The notes: generated from the letters alone by a model not told the origin. Positions 1 through 9,438 are shown, numbered from the stretch's first letter. The stretch: DNA of 64,000 bases from JBOGNO01 sp050747245 (GCA_050747245.1 JBOGNO010000002.1:124001-188000), one strand, 5' to 3'. Numbers and translations are program-made.

Positions 1-2031
1 GAGGGGAAGGCTGCTGTCCACGGACCAAACGGCCTGCTGAAGGTCTTTCATCAGAGCTTGCGAACCGGCGCGGGGACTGCGAACGGCGAATGCAGCACTG
101 CGGCGAATATCGAACGGCTGGCCCTCGAATTTGGCGTTCAGGACGGGCCAATAGACGTCCGTGGGGGCCTTTTTATCCACGCCGTCTTCGTAGACGTCGC
201 CAACGACGCCGATGACTTCCCGCCAGTCGTCCACGCTGCCCACGCGAATGCGTTTGCCGAGGGCGTTCTCGGGATTGCTCCAATACTCGCGTGCGAGATT
301 CTCTGAAACGAGGGCGACAGGAATTTTGTTGAATGTGTCCGTCCAGGTGAGATTGCGGCCGGCGACGAGAGGGATGCCCAAGGTCGCGAAGAATTCGGGC
401 GAGACGAATTTGAAACGGCGGACGGGAGGAAGCTCGCCCGCAGCGTAAGCGCGATCCTGCGCGAAGACGGGATCCCACCAGTCATTGCCATCCATGGGAA
501 TCGAATTCGTGAAGCCCGCGGACGAGACGCCCGGAACGGCAGCAACCCGCTGCAAAATCTGCTGCTCGCGGCGGGTGACGAGCTCGGGATCCTTGATTTC
601 TGTCTCCGGGATGTAAATGTGAAACGTCTGGACCTCGGCGGGGCGGACAAAACCAGGATTGACATGCGTGAGGGCGCGAAACGTGCGAATCATCAGGCCG
701 GAGCAGATGAGCAGAACGAAGGCAAGCGCGACCTGAACGGTCACCAGGACGTTGCGAGCGCGGTGACGCTCGCGGCCTTCACTGAGCGTGCGGCCGCCTT
801 CGCGGAGGTTTACTCCGGCGCGCGCGCGAGCGTATTTGAAAACGGGAACCGAACCAAAAAGCAGACTGGTGAGCAGCGCAACTCCCAAAGTGAAGAGCAG
901 CGCGGGCACGTCAATGTTAATTTCGGCGAGGCGAGGGATTCCCTGAGGCGCGATGGCTACGAGAAGACGCAATGCGCCGTAAGCAAGTCCGAGTCCCAGC
1001 ACACTGCCCATCAGGCCGATGACGAAACTTTCGAAAAGCAGTTCGGAGGCGATGCGGCCGGGACTGGCGCCGAGCGCGGCGCGAATGGCGAGCTCCTGCT
1101 GGCGGCCTTCGGTGCGCACGAGGAGTAAGTTGGCCACGTTCGCACAGGCAATCAACAGGACCATGCCGATGCTGGCCATGAGGATCCAAAGAAGTTTTCC
1201 AATATCTCCGACCACGTCTTTAATCAACGGGCGCAGATTGGGGCCGATATTCGCCTTGGTGAAGAGTTCGGCGCTGAAGCCAGGAGGCGCCGGGAAGCTG
1301 CGGAAAACAACGGGAAGCATGCGCGCAACATCCGTGCTGGCCTGGTCGAGCGTGGCTCCCGGTTTGAGCCGGGCAACGCCTCGATAGCTGAATTGACCGA
1401 GGAGGGTTTTGTTGCGATCGAGTTGCAGCGGAACGAAGAGAGCAGGATCACTTTCATCGAAGAAGCGGAAATCCTTTGGCAGCACGCCGATGATCTGGCG
1501 CGATTTGCCATCCACAACCATGGTCTGGCCGATGGCAGTGGGGGCGCCGCCGAACTTGTGCTGCCAGTAGCCATACGTCAAGATGACGGTTCCAGACGCG
1601 CCCGGGGAATCGTCCTGACGGGAGAAAGTGCGGCCGAGGACCGGCGAGATCCCGAGGACGGGCAGCAGGCCGTCGGTGACGTCGAGGGCCGTCTCCTGTT
1701 CCGGTTCGCCGACTCCAGTGATGCTTACCGAGTCGTTCTGATAGATGCCGATATCGGCGAAGGTGCGGCTCTGCTCGCGATAGATGAAGTAGTTTGAGGG
1801 CGACATGTTCAGTTCGGGGATGTTGACGCCCGGAGCGGTGTGCCAGACGCCGACCAATTCCTCGGGATGCGGATAAGGGAGAGGCTTCAGCAGGATGCCT
1901 TCGACGACGCTGAAAACTGCGGTGTTCGCTCCTACGCCTGCGGCGAGCATCAGAAGGGTGATGAACGTGAAGAGCGGCGCGCGACGAAGCCGGCGGAAGA
2001 TTTGTTTGAGCTGACTCGAAAAAGATTCCAT
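1..2031 (-). CDS. ADOP-family MacB-like ABC transporter permease (C-terminus cut by window edge)
   Basis: The reading frame is open from the ATG at 2031 to base 1, about 677 codons, and continues beyond the window. The N-terminus has the usual opening of acidobacterial ADOP permeases: a short basic stretch (LKQIFRRLRRAPLFT), a first membrane helix, then GVGANTAVFSVVEGILLKPLPYP, which is read here in two parts around ANTAVF and LKPLPYP. The last residues visible (QQAVWSVDSSLPL) match the late periplasmic region of the family in the same frame, so no frameshift is apparent. Family members are large inner-membrane proteins of FtsX/MacB type, probably moving lipids, peptides or toxins with a separate ATPase. 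No ATPase gene is visible here. Family assignment is firm, substrate unknown. Confidence 0.85.
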   Translation of the reverse strand, partial: MESFSSQLKQIFRRLRRAPLFTFITLLMLAAGVGANTAVFSVVEGILLKPLPYPHPEELVGVWHTAPGVNIPELNMSPSNYFIYREQSRTFADIGIYQNDSVSITGVGEPEQETALDVTDGLLPVLGISPVLGRTFSRQDDSPGASGTVILTYGYWQHKFGGAPTAIGQTMVVDGKSRQIIGVLPKDFRFFDESDPALFVPLQLDRNKTLLGQFSYRGVARLKPGATLDQASTDVARMLPVVFRSFPAPPGFSAELFTKANIGPNLRPLIKDVVGDIGKLLWILMASIGMVLLIACANVANLLLVRTEGRQQELAIRAALGASPGRIASELLFESFVIGLMGSVLGLGLAYGALRLLVAIAPQGIPRLAEINIDVPALLFTLGVALLTSLLFGSVPVFKYARARAGVNLREGGRTLSEGRERHRARNVLVTVQVALAFVLLICSGLMIRTFRALTHVNPGFVRPAEVQTFHIYIPETEIKDPELVTRREQQILQRVAAVPGVSSAGFTNSIPMDGNDWWDPVFAQDRAYAAGELPPVRRFKFVSPEFFATLGIPLVAGRNLTWTDTFNKIPVALVSENLAREYWSNPENALGKRIRVGSVDDWREVIGVVGDVYEDGVDKKAPTDVYWPVLNAKFEGQPFDIRRSAAFAVRSPRAGSQALMKDLQQAVWSVDSSLPL

Positions 2032-2226
2032 GGATACGCTCCCAGCGAATCGGATTGGGCAGCAACCCGGCGCGCAGTCGGCCGCTCCTAACTAGACGTA
2101 CGTCGCGGGGAAGAGAAAGGTTCCATAAACCCTCGCGCGGGGCGGAAAGGCAATTTGAAAGGTTGACCGCTCTTTTACGTCCCGGCGCTACGAGTCGTAT
2201 AATCGCGGCGGTTCAAAGGAGGAACT

Positions 2227-2670
2227 ATGATTCGCAAGGCATCGGCGGTTTGGAACGGTTCGCTCAAGGAAGGAAAAGGGAAGATTACGACCGACAGCGG
2301 CGTGCTATCGAATACCCCGTATTCGTTCACCACGCGATTTGAAAACGAGCGCGGAACAAATCCGGAGGAGCTGATCGCGGCGGCGCACGCGGGCTGCTTC
2401 ACGATGGCGCTCGCGGCGCAACTGGGAGGCGTGGGAATTACGCCAGAGCAGCTTGAAACTTCCGCGGCGGTGACGCTCGAAAAGCTGGAAGCGGGATGGT
2501 CGATCACGAAAGTGCACTTGGACGTGACGGCGCGGCTCGCAAGCGGCGACGCGCAACTATTCGAGACTGCGGCCGCCGCGGCCAAGGCCAACTGCCCGGT
2601 TTCGCGGCTGCTCAAAGCGGAAATTACCATGGCGACGCACGTGGCCGCGGGGCGAGCGGGCGCCGCGTAA
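2227..2670 (+). CDS. OsmC/Ohr-family peroxiredoxin
   Basis: A 147-residue protein with a strong ribosome site (AAAGGAGG) just before the ATG. It carries the family pattern GTNPEEL followed by AHAGCFTMAL with Cys57, and a second Cys at 123 in ANCPVSRLL. These two cysteines are the peroxidatic and resolving pair of OsmC proteins, which reduce organic hydroperoxides in the cytoplasm. Length is normal for the OsmC branch. It stands alone between the divergent ADOP permease and a convergent DUF3108 gene, so it is probably monocistronic. OsmC rather than Ohr is my reading of the overall sequence and is not certain. Confidence 0.9.
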   Translation: MIRKASAVWNGSLKEGKGKITTDSGVLSNTPYSFTTRFENERGTNPEELIAAAHAGCFTMALAAQLGGVGITPEQLETSAAVTLEKLEAGWSITKVHLDVTARLASGDAQLFETAAAAAKANCPVSRLLKAEITMATHVAAGRAGAA

Positions 2671-2742
2671 GAGCAACGCAGAAATCAAAAAAATTAAAAG
2701 GCGGAAGACAGATCGCTCAGCTGCGTTTGCGACTGAGCGCGG

Positions 2743-3564
2743 CTACTCGTGGGCGCTGGTGAGCTCGATGCGCAGAGTGCCGAAGGGCAGGGTGGCTTCG
2801 AGGAGAACGGGAGTGCGCGCGGAATCGTGCGCGAGCCACAGGCGAAAATCGGTGTCCGGCACTTCCTCTCCATTCTGAAAAACACGGATGGCGATGCGCG
2901 TGGCGGAAAAATTTCCGGCCGCGACGGAAACGGATTCGCCGGAAGCTTCGCGGTGCGCCTGCATCTGGTAAACCTCGTGGCCATCGAAAACAAGCGCGCT
3001 CAATTGCGGAACGCGCTGCCAATCCGCTTCGCGAATGGCGTAGAGAACTCCGAGCGGGTCGAGCGTGCCGGGGAGAACGATAACGCTGGGCCCCTCGCCG
3101 CGTGGCGGCGCGCCCGGCTGGGTGAGATGGTAAACGGAAGTTTTGGTTTTGCCGAGCTCGTGTAAATACATCTCGTACTGGCGGCTCGCGAGGTTTTGCG
3201 CGTCAGAATAAGAATCAAATTGATCGTCAATGACGAAGAGCGAGCGGACAGGATTGAGCGTATGCGCGAGGGCGCGCAGGTGAAATGTATTCCAGCCGTA
3301 GAGATCGCGGCGCTCGGCGACGGAAAGCTCGACGGTGGCGGCGCTCGAAAAAGTGGACCAGCCGACGCGATAGTTGAGAAGCTCGCCGACTTTGAAGGGC
3401 GCGGGCGGATCGGCGACAACCGCAGCTGGCTTCGGAGAAGCGCCGCGACCGGGATGGCGCGACTGGGCGGCTCCGGCGGCGGAAATCAATAGAAGCGCGA
3501 GGGCTAAGGCCGCGCTGGCGAGCGAAGCGCGCGAAGAAGCTCGAAACTTGCGCTCAGGCATCAT
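2743..3564 (-). CDS. DUF3108-domain secreted protein
   Basis: A 273-residue protein with a basic start and a hydrophobic signal segment (about residues 15-33). A mature region follows that matches the DUF3108 style: PFKVGELLNYRVGW near residue 57, a central stretch of alternating beta strands, and a late segment ending with LEATLPFGTLRIEL. The function of DUF3108 proteins is not known; they are predicted periplasmic or outer-membrane beta proteins, sometimes near cell-envelope sugar genes. Here the next gene on the other strand is a sugar-nucleotide epimerase, transcribed divergently. The start at 3564 keeps the basic n-region of the signal peptide. Confidence 0.75.
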   Translation of the reverse strand: MMPERKFRASSRASLASAALALALLLISAAGAAQSRHPGRGASPKPAAVVADPPAPFKVGELLNYRVGWSTFSSAATVELSVAERRDLYGWNTFHLRALAHTLNPVRSLFVIDDQFDSYSDAQNLASRQYEMYLHELGKTKTSVYHLTQPGAPPRGEGPSVIVLPGTLDPLGVLYAIREADWQRVPQLSALVFDGHEVYQMQAHREASGESVSVAAGNFSATRIAIRVFQNGEEVPDTDFRLWLAHDSARTPVLLEATLPFGTLRIELTSAHE

Positions 3565-3779
3565 TACGAAAAAAGCTCCGGCAGCAATTCATTAGACGCG
3601 GGGAAAAAGTCCGGCGTTGTGCGCAAGGAAATCGGGAAATTTCCGCGCCTTGCCGGGATTTGCGCCGCCGCGCTATATTCAAGATTACTCGAAAGGCGGC
3701 TCGGAGACTACGAGTTCGCAAGGCGCGTGAGCCGCGGAAACACTTCGCGCGGCAACCCCAGACAAGGAGGAATTTGCGG

Positions 3780-4721
3780 ATGCGCTACCTGGTGACGGGC
3801 GGCGCCGGATTCATCGGCTCGAACATCGTGGATGAACTGGTGCGACGGGGAGAATCCGTGGTCGTGCTCGACGATCTTTCCGCGGGGAAAGAGGAAAACC
3901 TCGCAACGTCGTGGGGGGAAATCGAATTTGTTCACGGGAGCATCTGCGACCTCGAGGTGGTCACGCGAGCGGCGAAAGGCGCGGACTACGTGCTGCACCT
4001 GGGGGCGCGGACTTCGGTGCCGCGCTCGGTGAAGGATCCGCTCGAAACCAACCGGGTGAACATTGACGGCACCCTGAACGTCCTGATGGCGGCGCGCGAC
4101 GCGAAAGTGAAACGCATTGTTTTCGCGGCTTCTTCTTCGGCTTATGGCGAGACGCCGACGCTGCCGAAAGTGGAAACGATGCCGGCGGAGCCGATTTCGC
4201 CCTACGGCGTGACGAAACTGGTGGGCGAGCTGTACATGCAGGTGTTCGGCCGCGTGTATGGCCTCGAAAACGCCTCGATGCGGTATTTCAACGTGTTCGG
4301 TCCGAGGCAGGACCCCACTTCGCAGTATTCGGGAGTGCTTTCGCGATTCATGCTGGCAATTCTGGAAGGAACGCCGCCGGTGGTCTTCGGCGACGGCGAA
4401 CAATCGCGAGATTTTACGTACATTGACAACGTGGTGGACGCAACGCTGCGCGCTTGTCAGGCGGCCGGCGCTTCCGGAAAAGTCTTCAACGGGGGCACGG
4501 GCTTGCGAATCACGCTGAACGAAACACTGAAGCTGCTGGAAAAAATTTCGGGTAAACCCATCCGCGCGAAATACGATCCGCCGCGGCAGGGCGACATTTT
4601 GCACTCGCAGGCGGATATCACGCAGGCGCGGAAAGTCCTGGGCTACGAGCCAAAAGTGAATTTCGAGGAAGGCTTGCGGCGCACTTGGGATTGGTACAAG
4701 AAAACCTACAGCAAGAAATAA
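3780..4721 (+). CDS. NAD-dependent sugar-nucleotide epimerase/dehydratase (UDP-glucose 4-epimerase type)
   Basis: A 313-residue extended SDR enzyme. The NAD-binding motif TGGAGFIGSN is at residues 6-15. The active-site set is visible: a serine run at 118-120 and Tyr142-xxx-Lys146 in YGVTK. The NAD motif fixes the start at the ATG at 3780, which has an AAGGAGG site; an upstream in-frame extension of 40 Arg-rich residues is not part of the protein. Members interconvert or dehydrate UDP- or dTDP-sugars for cell-surface polysaccharide. The exact substrate cannot be read from sequence, so GalE is one option among several. It ends 13 bp before the convergent phosphatase gene. Confidence 0.88.
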   Translation: MRYLVTGGAGFIGSNIVDELVRRGESVVVLDDLSAGKEENLATSWGEIEFVHGSICDLEVVTRAAKGADYVLHLGARTSVPRSVKDPLETNRVNIDGTLNVLMAARDAKVKRIVFAASSSAYGETPTLPKVETMPAEPISPYGVTKLVGELYMQVFGRVYGLENASMRYFNVFGPRQDPTSQYSGVLSRFMLAILEGTPPVVFGDGEQSRDFTYIDNVVDATLRACQAAGASGKVFNGGTGLRITLNETLKLLEKISGKPIRAKYDPPRQGDILHSQADITQARKVLGYEPKVNFEEGLRRTWDWYKKTYSKK

Positions 4722-4734
4722 TCGCGCGGGAAAG

Positions 4735-5433
4735 TCAGGCCGGCTCGGTGAAGCCGAGGCAATCGGCGAGCTCGACGAGGCTGGCGACGAGCAAGTCAGG
4801 CGCGGAATCGGCCAGGCGCGGGCTGCCCAATCCATAAGTGACTCCGCAAACGCGGATGCCGGCATTGCGCGCGGTCTGCACGTCCACTTCGGAATCTCCC
4901 ACCATCATCGATTCACCGGCGTCGGCGCGAAGGTCGCGCAAGATGACGTGCACGCCCATGGGATCCGGCTTTTTGCGCTCGAAGGAATTCCCGCCGTACA
5001 CAAAAGGGAAAAAGCGCGAGAGGTCCAGGCCATTGAGAATAGCGCGGCTGAAGCGGACAGGTTTATTCGTGAGCACGGCCATGGGCAGGCCGCGGAAACG
5101 CTGGAGGCCTTCGAGGACGCCCGGGTAAGGCTTCGTGAGGTCGAGCATGTGCTGGCGATAGTATTCGAGAAAAAAACTGAGCGCGCCTGCGGCTTGCTCC
5201 TCGGTAGCGTCGCCGAGCGCGCGGCGAATCAAAGCGGGAGCGCCATTGCCCACGTAGCTGAAAATTTCGTCGTGAGAAAGCGGCGGGCGGCCCAGATGCT
5301 CGAGCGTGGCGTTCACGGAATTCGCCAGATCGAGCCGCGAATCAATCAGCGTGCCATCGAGATCGAAAATCAGCGCGCGCACAGCCTGTCCCGATGCAGC
5401 AAGCCCGTCCGCATTGTTCGTCGTAGCATTCAT
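4735..5433 (-). CDS. gph: HAD hydrolase, phosphoglycolate phosphatase type
   Basis: A 232-residue HAD-superfamily hydrolase. Motif I is FDLDGTLIDS with catalytic Asp24 and Asp26. Motif II is LTNKP, motif III is the Lys of KKPDP, and motif IV is GDSEVD. The small alpha-helical cap after motif I is of the Gph type. Phosphoglycolate phosphatase removes phosphate from 2-phosphoglycolate formed in DNA repair or oxygenation reactions. The N-terminal 18 residues look disordered, so a slightly later start is possible. It converges with the epimerase. HAD membership is certain; the phosphoglycolate substrate is inferred from overall similarity. Confidence 0.85.
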   Translation of the reverse strand: MNATTNNADGLAASGQAVRALIFDLDGTLIDSRLDLANSVNATLEHLGRPPLSHDEIFSYVGNGAPALIRRALGDATEEQAAGALSFFLEYYRQHMLDLTKPYPGVLEGLQRFRGLPMAVLTNKPVRFSRAILNGLDLSRFFPFVYGGNSFERKKPDPMGVHVILRDLRADAGESMMVGDSEVDVQTARNAGIRVCGVTYGLGSPRLADSAPDLLVASLVELADCLGFTEPA

Positions 5434-5572
5434 GAAACGAATCGAAGTCCCAAATGTTCATATTAGTGTGAGCGCAGCACTTTGTCACCCCGCCCGCGGA
5501 GACCAGATTGACTTGCTAAGTTTTCACGAGAGGTGCAAGATTCGCGTATCGAGCAAGCTCCGCGCTTTTACG

Positions 5573-6538
5573 ATGACGATCGCCATTTGCATTGCTTGTG
5601 GTTCTCAGAAATTCGGCGCCTTCACCCCCTGCCCCGCGTGCATGTATGCCCCAGACACGGTTATCGACCGAGCCAAAAGTCTGATGTTGAGCGATCATAA
5701 TTTCCCTCCTGAGGAATTGTATAGATTTAAGGCAATGATCGAATCCGGGGAGGAACCTCCTTACGACCCAGTTTCATTGGCGCACTGCGCTGAACCGATT
5801 CTTGAAGAGCGATATTTCTGGGAACACTTTGATGAGAGCCGAGGAGTGCTGCCTTGCATGAAATGTAGGACCTCCTTCAAGGCAGAACTGGAAGAAGCCT
5901 TGTGCCCGCGCTGTCGATTTGAGGTCGAGGAACAACTATCTGCCTGCCCTCTCTGCATTCTCGTTTACGAGAGTACTGTAATAGACTGTCAAAAGTGCGG
6001 AGCGCTGCTTTCCTCGCAGGAACGTCTCACCCCCAAAAACTTTGGGACAAGCATGGCACTTTTCGTTCGGCGAGCAATCTCGGCGAATAGCTTCTTGGGC
6101 GAATCGCAGTACTTGGTCGACTTCCGCGCAAAGCTCTCCGACAAGGGCCGCGTGGCAAGTGACCTCGAAGTGGAAATCCTCGCCATGTATACGGCAATGC
6201 TGACTCTGAGCAAGTTTGTGCCGTCGAAAGCCTTAATTGTGCGATGCGTCCGCGAAATGGTCGAACTCTACCGAAAGAGCTTTATTCTGCGCGGCGCCGA
6301 TTCACAGGCAGCTGATGCGACCGCAAACCTGTATGCCAAACGATTCGATGAATATGATCGCGCTCTCGCAGTCAACCAGGAGCGCTGGATGTTCTTCCTT
6401 GCAAATGAAGCAACCAAGAATTGCTATGGAGTCGAGAGGCACTTGGGCGCAACAGTCGAGATGTCGATCGCCATCGGATACTTTGTCAAGGTTTGCGAAG
6501 GGGCTTTGAGATCCACGATTGGCATATCACAAAGCTAG
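5573..6538 (+). CDS. Zinc-ribbon protein of unknown function with six CxxC pairs
   Basis: A 321-residue protein I do not recognise as a named family. Six CxxC pairs occur in the first 145 residues: C6/C9, C20/C23, C95/C98, C111/C114, C125/C128 and C139/C142. They could build three zinc ribbons. The remaining 175 residues are mixed helix with no obvious enzyme motif. The start at ATG 5573 is chosen because the first CxxC follows at once; the frame stays open upstream, but through the phosphatase gene on the other strand. Base composition and codon use are less GC-rich than the flanking genes, as in the next gene, which suggests the pair arrived together. Confidence 0.6.
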   Translation: MTIAICIACGSQKFGAFTPCPACMYAPDTVIDRAKSLMLSDHNFPPEELYRFKAMIESGEEPPYDPVSLAHCAEPILEERYFWEHFDESRGVLPCMKCRTSFKAELEEALCPRCRFEVEEQLSACPLCILVYESTVIDCQKCGALLSSQERLTPKNFGTSMALFVRRAISANSFLGESQYLVDFRAKLSDKGRVASDLEVEILAMYTAMLTLSKFVPSKALIVRCVREMVELYRKSFILRGADSQAADATANLYAKRFDEYDRALAVNQERWMFFLANEATKNCYGVERHLGATVEMSIAIGYFVKVCEGALRSTIGISQS

Positions 6539-6636
6539 ACCGAGACACATATAAACTGGTTCTCTTTGAATCCTTGATTTGTCCCCGGCTAGCCCGTAAG
6601 GGATAGCCCAGGCATTGGGAGAGTGGAGGCACCACA

Positions 6637-7080
6637 GTGTCAAGGCGTGATGAGCTTGTTCGGAATCTGAGCCCGTACCTTGACGATCTGGCCGCGCTTC
6701 TCGACTCATCACGTCGTCGGTTCTCATCTCTACTGGAAAGCGCTGTCCCCGAATCAGCGGGCTTGTATGTGATTGACCGCGAACAGCCATACGAGGTTTT
6801 CTATGTCGGTAAGGCGAGTAAACGCCAGAAGCCGTCCGTCGGCGGCCGGGCAGATGGCTTGCGTTTCCGAATCATGAGGAATCACCTCGCCTACGAAGGA
6901 AACGACAATTTCGTGAGGTACCTTATGGAGGAGTTCCGACTCACCTCGCGGGTCGCGGTTCGTAACTTTGTCCAAAACCAGTGCTCCGTTCGCTGGTTGG
7001 AGGTGAATGACCCCCGGCGATTATTCGTTTTGGAGCACTTGGCAATCGCGGCTCTGCGCCCAAGGTTTAACAGGGGCTAA
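6637..7080 (+). CDS. GIY-YIG nuclease-family protein
   Basis: A 147-residue protein starting at GTG 6637 with a GGAGGC site upstream. The GIY-YIG core is visible as GLYVI at 42-46 and FYVGK at 55-59. A conserved Arg follows in helix 1, and the metal-binding glutamate is Glu133 in LEHLAIAALRP. GIY-YIG domains cut DNA by a one-metal mechanism; they occur in repair enzymes, restriction enzymes and homing nucleases. Nothing else is fused to it, and the N-terminal 40 residues may be a small helical lid. It follows the zinc-ribbon gene by about 100 bp with similar low-GC composition, so the two may act together. Role unknown. Confidence 0.75.
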   Translation: MSRRDELVRNLSPYLDDLAALLDSSRRRFSSLLESAVPESAGLYVIDREQPYEVFYVGKASKRQKPSVGGRADGLRFRIMRNHLAYEGNDNFVRYLMEEFRLTSRVAVRNFVQNQCSVRWLEVNDPRRLFVLEHLAIAALRPRFNRG

Positions 7081-7292
7081 CCTTGTGGATTCCGGAATGG
7101 TCCAAGAAGTGCCCTTCCTTCCTCCGCACGTCTGGCAGCCACGCGATCGTATTATACGGCCCAGCCCATGCACGCGGCGATGGAATCGGGGCGTTCTTTC
7201 ATACTCCACATGCACACCGGTTTGGAGCGCCGCGAACGCGCTGATAGAATGGCGCGTTTCGGCTCGCGGCAGATTCGCGAACAGGGGAGCGC

Positions 7293-8627
7293 ATGGCGCG
7301 GATTTTTCCGTTCACTGGCTACCGCTACGACGCGCAGCGCGTGACGCTCGCCGACGTGGTGACGCAGCCGTACGACAAGATCTCGCCGGAAATGCAGGAG
7401 CGCTACTTCGCGGCCAGTCCGTACAATTTCATTTCCGTTGAAAAGGGCAAAGCGTTAGCCGGGGATTCGGCGGAGAGCAACGTCTATCCGCGCGCTGCCG
7501 AGAAGCTGCGCGAATGGATCGCAGAGAAAGTACTCGTGCGCGAGGGATCGCCAGCGATTTACCGCTACACGCAGGAATATACCGTGACAGGCCATGTGGC
7601 GCGGAGCACGCGGGAGGGATTTATCGCGCTCGGCCAGCTGGAAGATTACGAAGCGGGCGTGGTCTTCCGGCACGAAAAAACGCTGACGGCGCCGAAGGCC
7701 GACCGCCTGGAACTCCTGCGGCACACGGAAACGCAGACCGGCCAGCTCTTTATGCTCTACGACGATCCGCGCGGGGAGGCGGAGAAATTGCTCACGCAGG
7801 CGACGCGCGGTAAGCCCGCTACGGAAGTCCGCGACGAATATGATGTGCTGCACCGCCTGTGGGCGGTTGAGGACGCCGCCACCATCGCGCGGGTGCAGCT
7901 GGCCATGGCGGACAAGAAACTGGTGATTGCCGACGGACATCACCGCTACGAAACGGCGCTCAATTACCGCGACGAATGCCGGGCGCGCAGCGGCGCGCGC
8001 GATGCGAATGCTCCCTACGAACGGGCGATGATGACGTTTGTAAATTCGCGGTCGCGGGGCCTGACGATTCTTCCCACACACCGCGTGGTGCGGCAGCTTG
8101 AGAATTTCAATTGGGAAAAATTTCGCGAGCGGGTCTCGCCGTACTTCCATTGGTACGCGTACCCATTTGCAAACGCCGAGGAGCGCGCGGAGAGCTACGC
8201 GCAGTGGCGCAAAGACCTGGCGGCGCGGGCGCGCGAAGGCGGCGCGATCGGCGCGTATCCCGCCAAGGGAGCTTTCTTTCTATTTGTCGCGCGACGCGGG
8301 CCTGCGCTCGATGGTTTACTCGCGGAGCTTTCCGAGGCACAGAGGCGACTGGACGTGGTGCTGCTGCACCACGTGATGCTGGAAAAAGGATTGGGAATCC
8401 GGCCTGAAGAAGTGACTTCGGAGCAGCACATCACCTACGAGCGGGAAATGGACAGAGCCATTGCAGCGGTGGATAGCGGCGAAGCGCGCCTCGCGCTGCT
8501 GCTGAACGCGGTGCATATCGGGCAGATGATGGAAATTGCCCTCGCGGGAGAAGTGCTGCCGCAGAAATCCACGGACTTCTATCCCAAGCTCTTGAGCGGA
8601 CTCGTGCTCTACCGGCTGAACGGCTAG
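7293..8627 (+). CDS. DUF1015-family protein
   Basis: A 444-residue cytoplasmic protein matching the DUF1015 family along its full length. It opens with the characteristic RIFPFTGYRY, then VVTQPYDKISPEMQ, and carries the conserved VIADGHHRYETAL near residue 210. The family often lies beside serine biosynthesis genes and is sometimes described as a SerC-linked protein, but its activity is not established. No serine gene is seen here. The start at 7293 has only a weak upstream ribosome site (AGGGGAGC). The gene is followed by a GC-rich hairpin and a convergent STAS gene. Confidence 0.85.
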   Translation: MARIFPFTGYRYDAQRVTLADVVTQPYDKISPEMQERYFAASPYNFISVEKGKALAGDSAESNVYPRAAEKLREWIAEKVLVREGSPAIYRYTQEYTVTGHVARSTREGFIALGQLEDYEAGVVFRHEKTLTAPKADRLELLRHTETQTGQLFMLYDDPRGEAEKLLTQATRGKPATEVRDEYDVLHRLWAVEDAATIARVQLAMADKKLVIADGHHRYETALNYRDECRARSGARDANAPYERAMMTFVNSRSRGLTILPTHRVVRQLENFNWEKFRERVSPYFHWYAYPFANAEERAESYAQWRKDLAARAREGGAIGAYPAKGAFFLFVARRGPALDGLLAELSEAQRRLDVVLLHHVMLEKGLGIRPEEVTSEQHITYEREMDRAIAAVDSGEARLALLLNAVHIGQMMEIALAGEVLPQKSTDFYPKLLSGLVLYRLNG

Positions 8628-8654
8628 GCGCCCCGCTGCGCTTCCCGGGGCGCC
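8627..8654. terminator. GC hairpin between convergent genes
   Basis: Arms GGCGCCCCG (8627-8635) and CGGGGCGCC (8646-8654) form a perfect 9 bp stem that begins at the last base of the DUF1015 stop codon. No T-run follows on either strand, so it is a weak terminator candidate or simply an end-protecting hairpin shared by the two convergent genes. Confidence 0.4.
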
Positions 8655-8669
8655 CGCAGCGAGGGAACG

Positions 8670-9014
8670 CTACTTGAAGCTGCCGCAGGCGGCGGCTTCG
8701 CTGTCGTAAACGTCGAAGACCGTCATGAGCTTGGTGACCTGGAGGACTTCCTTGAATTTCTGCCCCAGGTTTGTGAGCTTCAGCGTGGCGCCCTGCGAAC
8801 GCGCGCTGTGGAACGTCGCCACCAGCGTGCCCAGACCGGCGCTATCGATGTAAGTGACGTTGGCCATATTGAGGATGATTTTCTTTTTTCCGGCTGCGAG
8901 CTGCGCCTTCACCCGCTCGCGAAACGCATTGCTCTCTTCTCCCAGGACGATGCGCCCTTCGATATCCACCACAGTTACGCCGCTGACGTCACGGTCCGTC
9001 ATTCTGAGTGCCAC
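8670..9014 (-). CDS. STAS-domain anti-sigma factor antagonist
   Basis: A 114-residue single STAS domain. The phosphorylatable serine is Ser58 in YIDSAGLGTL, the classic SpoIIAA/RsbV site. The start is taken as GTG 9014 because GAGGAGG lies 6 bases upstream; an ATG 4 codons later and an in-frame extension upstream are less well supported. Such proteins bind anti-sigma kinases and release a sigma factor when unphosphorylated. No RsbW-type kinase or PP2C phosphatase is nearby, so partners must lie elsewhere. Confidence 0.88.
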   Translation of the reverse strand: MALRMTDRDVSGVTVVDIEGRIVLGEESNAFRERVKAQLAAGKKKIILNMANVTYIDSAGLGTLVATFHSARSQGATLKLTNLGQKFKEVLQVTKLMTVFDVYDSEAAACGSFK

Positions 9015-9094
9015 GATATTCCTCCTCGCGTTCGTCAAATCCTACAGGAAATTTCGCTACTGATCCCGCGCCCCGCGCCGCCAGGGCGAGCCCG

Positions 9095-9280
9095 TTAACA
9101 ATAATCCGAACAGGACATATAGTAGCCGCAAGAAACGCAAATGCGCTTACATTTGCGCGGCTCAAGGCGGCTCGAACACACCGGACAATACAGCAAAAGA
9201 TTTTCCGCCGGTGGATCGCCCTCGGGCCGGGCGGCGTCGCTGCCGCTTTCCTCCCGCTCGCCCGCTTGTGTGCGCGTCAT
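9095..9280 (-). CDS. Small cysteine-rich zinc-ribbon-like protein
   Basis: A 61-residue protein whose C-terminal half is packed with cysteines: C32, C35, C44, C48, C51, C57 and C61. The order CPVC-x8-C-x3-CxxC suggests a small zinc ribbon with extra cysteines at the end (MSCSDYC). The first 30 residues are polar and probably disordered. The ATG at 9280 follows AAGGA; a TTG 12 codons earlier is also in frame. I do not recognise a function. It lies between the STAS and MerR genes on the same strand, with gaps of 80 and 158 bp, so operon membership is uncertain. Confidence 0.6.
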   Translation of the reverse strand: MTRTQAGEREESGSDAARPEGDPPAENLLLYCPVCSSRLEPRKCKRICVSCGYYMSCSDYC

Positions 9281-9438
9281 AACGGCAAATCCTTCGGGCG
9301 GATGTTTATAACACAACCCGCGCGCACACGGAAGCGCAAGCAGACGCCTCCCCGCCTCGGAGGAGAGACACCTGGAAGGCTATTCTGGTTCCCGAAGGCT
9401 GGGGCGGGAGTGCGCCCGCAGCGCTCCGGGAAGGGGAT

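Noticed and set aside
3708..4865. 385-codon minus-strand frame opposite the epimerase
   Set aside because: His/Arg-rich shadow of a GC-rich gene; the plus strand holds a clear SDR enzyme.
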